Source: Streptomyces sp. Ru72 (lineage in GTDB: Bacteria > Actinomycetota > Actinomycetes > Streptomycetales > Streptomycetaceae). From it: a stretch of 37,617 nucleotides of DNA. The position numbers were made by a program, and so were the translations under genes. Positions 36,017 through 37,617 of the stretch are shown in pieces (positions within the stretch are counted from its first letter, which is position 1; each line of letters opens with the position of its first letter). The notes under the pieces were generated by a model. That model did not search any database and was not told the origin of the DNA. It saw only the letters and a program-made list of their open reading frames with translations. The DNA is taken from positions 1 to 37,617 of the forward strand of contig NZ_PQSR01000073.1 in assembly GCF_002920635.1 (NCBI RefSeq). The letters run 5' to 3'.

Positions 36017-37198
36017 ATGCTCTCCGAGCAGTCCGCCGCCACCGTGCGCGCGACCCTTCCCGCCGTCGGCGCCTCACTGGCCGAGATCACCGAGCGCTTC
36101 TACGACGGACTGTTCGCCGCCCACCCGGAGCTGCTGCGCGACCTGTTCAACCGCGGCAACCAGGCGGCCGGCACCCAGCGGCAGGCACTGGCGGGCTCGA
36201 TCGCCGCCTTCGCCACCCACCTGCTGGAGCACCCGGACGAGCGCCCGGACGTGATGCTGGGCCGTATCGCCCACAAGCACGCCTCGCTGGGCGTCACGCC
36301 CGAGCAGTACAAGGTCGTCCACCAGCACCTCTTCGCGGCCATCGCCGAGGTCCTCGGCGACGCGGTCACACCGGAGGTCGCCGCCGCCTGGGACGAGGTC
36401 TACTGGCTGATGGCGAACGCGCTGATCGCGATCGAGAAGCGGCTGTACGAGGCGAGCGGGCAGTCCGGCTGGCGGCCGTGGCGGGTCGTGGGGCGCGTCG
36501 AGGAGACGGCGGACGTCGCCACCTTCCAGCTCCGCCCGGCCGACGACGGCCCGGTCCCCGACTTCGGCCCCGGCCAGTACGTCTCCGTCCGCGTGGAACT
36601 GCCGGACGGCGCCCGGCAGATCCGCCAGTACAGCCTGTCCGCCGCACCCGGGAGCCCGGTGCGCCAGATCAGCGTCAAGCGCGTCCAGGGCAGCGACACG
36701 CCGGACGGCGAGGTGTCCGGTCACCTCCACGCGCGCGTGCGCGAGGGCGACACCCTGGAGCTGTCCGCCCCGTACGGCGACCTGGTCCTGCACGCCGACG
36801 ACGCGCCCCTGCTCCTCGCCTCCGCCGGCATCGGCGTGACCCCGGTGATCGCCATGCTGGAGCAGCTCGCCCGCACCGGTCGCCGCACCCCGGTCACCGT
36901 GGTGCACGCGGACCGCTCCCCCGCCACGCACGCCCTGCGCACCGACCACGAGGGCTTCGCGGCCAAGCTGCCGGACGCCGCCGTGCACTTCTGGTACGAA
37001 CAGGACGCCCCGAAGGGCGCGCACACGGGCCTCGTGGACCTGTCCGCCGTGCCGGTCGCCTCGGGCACGCGCGCGTACCTGTGCGGTCCGCTGCCCTTCA
37101 TGCGCGCGGTGCGCGCCCAGCTGATCGAGAAGGGTGTGGCCCCCGCCGACATCCACTACGAGGTGTTCGGGCCGGACCTCTGGCTGGCGCGGGACTGA
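36017..37198 (+). CDS. hmp: Flavohaemoglobin (nitric oxide dioxygenase)
   Basis: A 393-residue protein that converts NO to nitrate with oxygen and NAD(P)H. The globin domain (1-140) contains the family start LSEQSAATVRATLPAVGASL, ITERFYDGLFAAHPELLRDL and proximal His in IAHKHASLGV. The FAD domain (about 150-255) shows PWRVVGRVEETADVATFQL, FGPGQYVSVRVEL and the FAD-binding RQYSLS. The NAD domain (about 260-393) shows LLASAGIGVTPVIAML, VHADRS, YLCGPLPFMR and the C-terminal HYEVFGPDLW. Domain order and length are those of canonical Hmp. ATG 36017 has AAAAGGAG at 5 nt; an upstream ATG at 35963 lies inside the leader. Control by NsrR is suggested by the operator upstream. Confidence 0.95.
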   Translation: MLSEQSAATVRATLPAVGASLAEITERFYDGLFAAHPELLRDLFNRGNQAAGTQRQALAGSIAAFATHLLEHPDERPDVMLGRIAHKHASLGVTPEQYKVVHQHLFAAIAEVLGDAVTPEVAAAWDEVYWLMANALIAIEKRLYEASGQSGWRPWRVVGRVEETADVATFQLRPADDGPVPDFGPGQYVSVRVELPDGARQIRQYSLSAAPGSPVRQISVKRVQGSDTPDGEVSGHLHARVREGDTLELSAPYGDLVLHADDAPLLLASAGIGVTPVIAMLEQLARTGRRTPVTVVHADRSPATHALRTDHEGFAAKLPDAAVHFWYEQDAPKGAHTGLVDLSAVPVASGTRAYLCGPLPFMRAVRAQLIEKGVAPADIHYEVFGPDLWLARD

Positions 37199-37331
37199 TC
37201 CCGTCCCGGCTGCACGGCTGGCCGGTGAAGGCTCCTGGTGCGACGGTGGAGTAGCGAGGCTCGTGAGGCAGAAGAGACCTTCGAGGCCGTGAGGTCGAGC
37301 CACCCACCTTCAAACGCGGAGGACAGCGCTC

Positions 37332-37617
37332 ATGGCACGCACAACGAGGAACCGCACCCGGACGATCCTGTCCGCTGCCGCGGCCGGAGCTGTCGCGGCC
37401 GGACTGTCGGCCACCGCCCTTGCCCCTGACGCTGCTGCTGCCGCGACGGCGGAGGGGGCCACGTCGCCACGGGTGACGGTCGCCCCCTGCACGAGCGCGC
37501 AGCTCATCGCGAGCAGCGCCCACCGCCTGGCGTCGGGCCAGGTGGTGGTCACGGTCGTCAACCAGGGCCCTGGTGCGTGCGTGCTGAAGGGGTATCCCAC
37601 GGTCGCCCTCGCCGGCC
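37332..37617 (+). CDS. Secreted DUF4232-type protein, 3'-truncated by the window end
   Basis: Only the first 95 codons are present. ATG 37332 is preceded by GGAGG. Residues 1-37 form a signal peptide with RTTRNRTRT, a hydrophobic alanine-rich core and an AAA-type cleavage site. The mature part has VAPCTSAQLIASS and VVVTVVNQGPGACVLKGYPT, the two-cysteine start of the DUF4232 domain common in secreted or lipid-anchored actinobacterial proteins. Function is unknown. The 133 bp to hmp hold no evident gene. Confidence 0.75.
   Translation, partial: MARTTRNRTRTILSAAAAGAVAAGLSATALAPDAAAAATAEGATSPRVTVAPCTSAQLIASSAHRLASGQVVVTVVNQGPGACVLKGYPTVALAG

Overview
The window is very GC-rich, with strongly biased third codon positions, and carries actinobacterial hallmarks: a maltose/maltodextrin cluster headed by a divergent LacI-type MalR, a two-domain GlnE, GlnA2-type glutamine synthetase, and lipoprotein sugar-binding proteins without a dedicated ATPase. 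Gene order and protein sequences look like Streptomyces, close to the S. coelicolor SCO2222-SCO2241 neighbourhood. That comparison is from memory, not from a search.

Layout. (1) 1-4.4 kb: the 3' part of a membrane-anchored protein with a sigma-region-4-like start, a TetR regulator, a small tautomerase-superfamily protein, and a PP2C phosphatase with a degenerate receiver domain. (2) 4.4-18.8 kb: starch and maltodextrin utilisation. It encodes a secreted two-catalytic-domain amylopullulanase, a secreted alpha-amylase, cytoplasmic alpha-glucosidase AglA, the MalEFG importer and the repressor MalR. Heptamers of the CTTGCAG/CTGCAAG type lie upstream of malE and aml, with weaker versions upstream of the pullulanase gene. 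Together these describe one pathway: extracellular polymer breakdown, oligosaccharide import, intracellular hydrolysis, shared repression. Two composite hairpin elements sit inside the malEFG-aglA operon. (3) 18.8-26.1 kb: a PAP2 membrane protein, glnE, a 97-bp tandem repeat, a DUF72 protein, an APH-like kinase, an IS-transposase remnant and a DUF899 protein. (4) 26.1-34.4 kb: an 8.3-kb segment bounded by a 122/123-bp direct repeat. (5) 34.3-37.6 kb: glnA2, a flavohaemoglobin gene with an NsrR-like operator, and the start of a secreted DUF4232-type protein.

The most striking feature is region 4. The repeat consists of the last 18-19 codons of the glutamine synthetase gene plus its terminator hairpin. 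The copy at 34.3 kb belongs to the intact gene; the copy at 26.1 kb is an orphan. Directly beside the right copy is the C-terminal half of a tyrosine integrase, frameshifted and with the catalytic Tyr changed to Cys. Inside lie an IS630-type transposase remnant, a SnoaL-like gene and a complete second alpha-glucoside system (LacI repressor, binding protein, two permeases, GH13 glucosidase) with its own GGAAACGCTTCC operators. I read this as an integrative element that entered at the 3' end of glnA2, delivered a second sugar-uptake operon and then became immobile.
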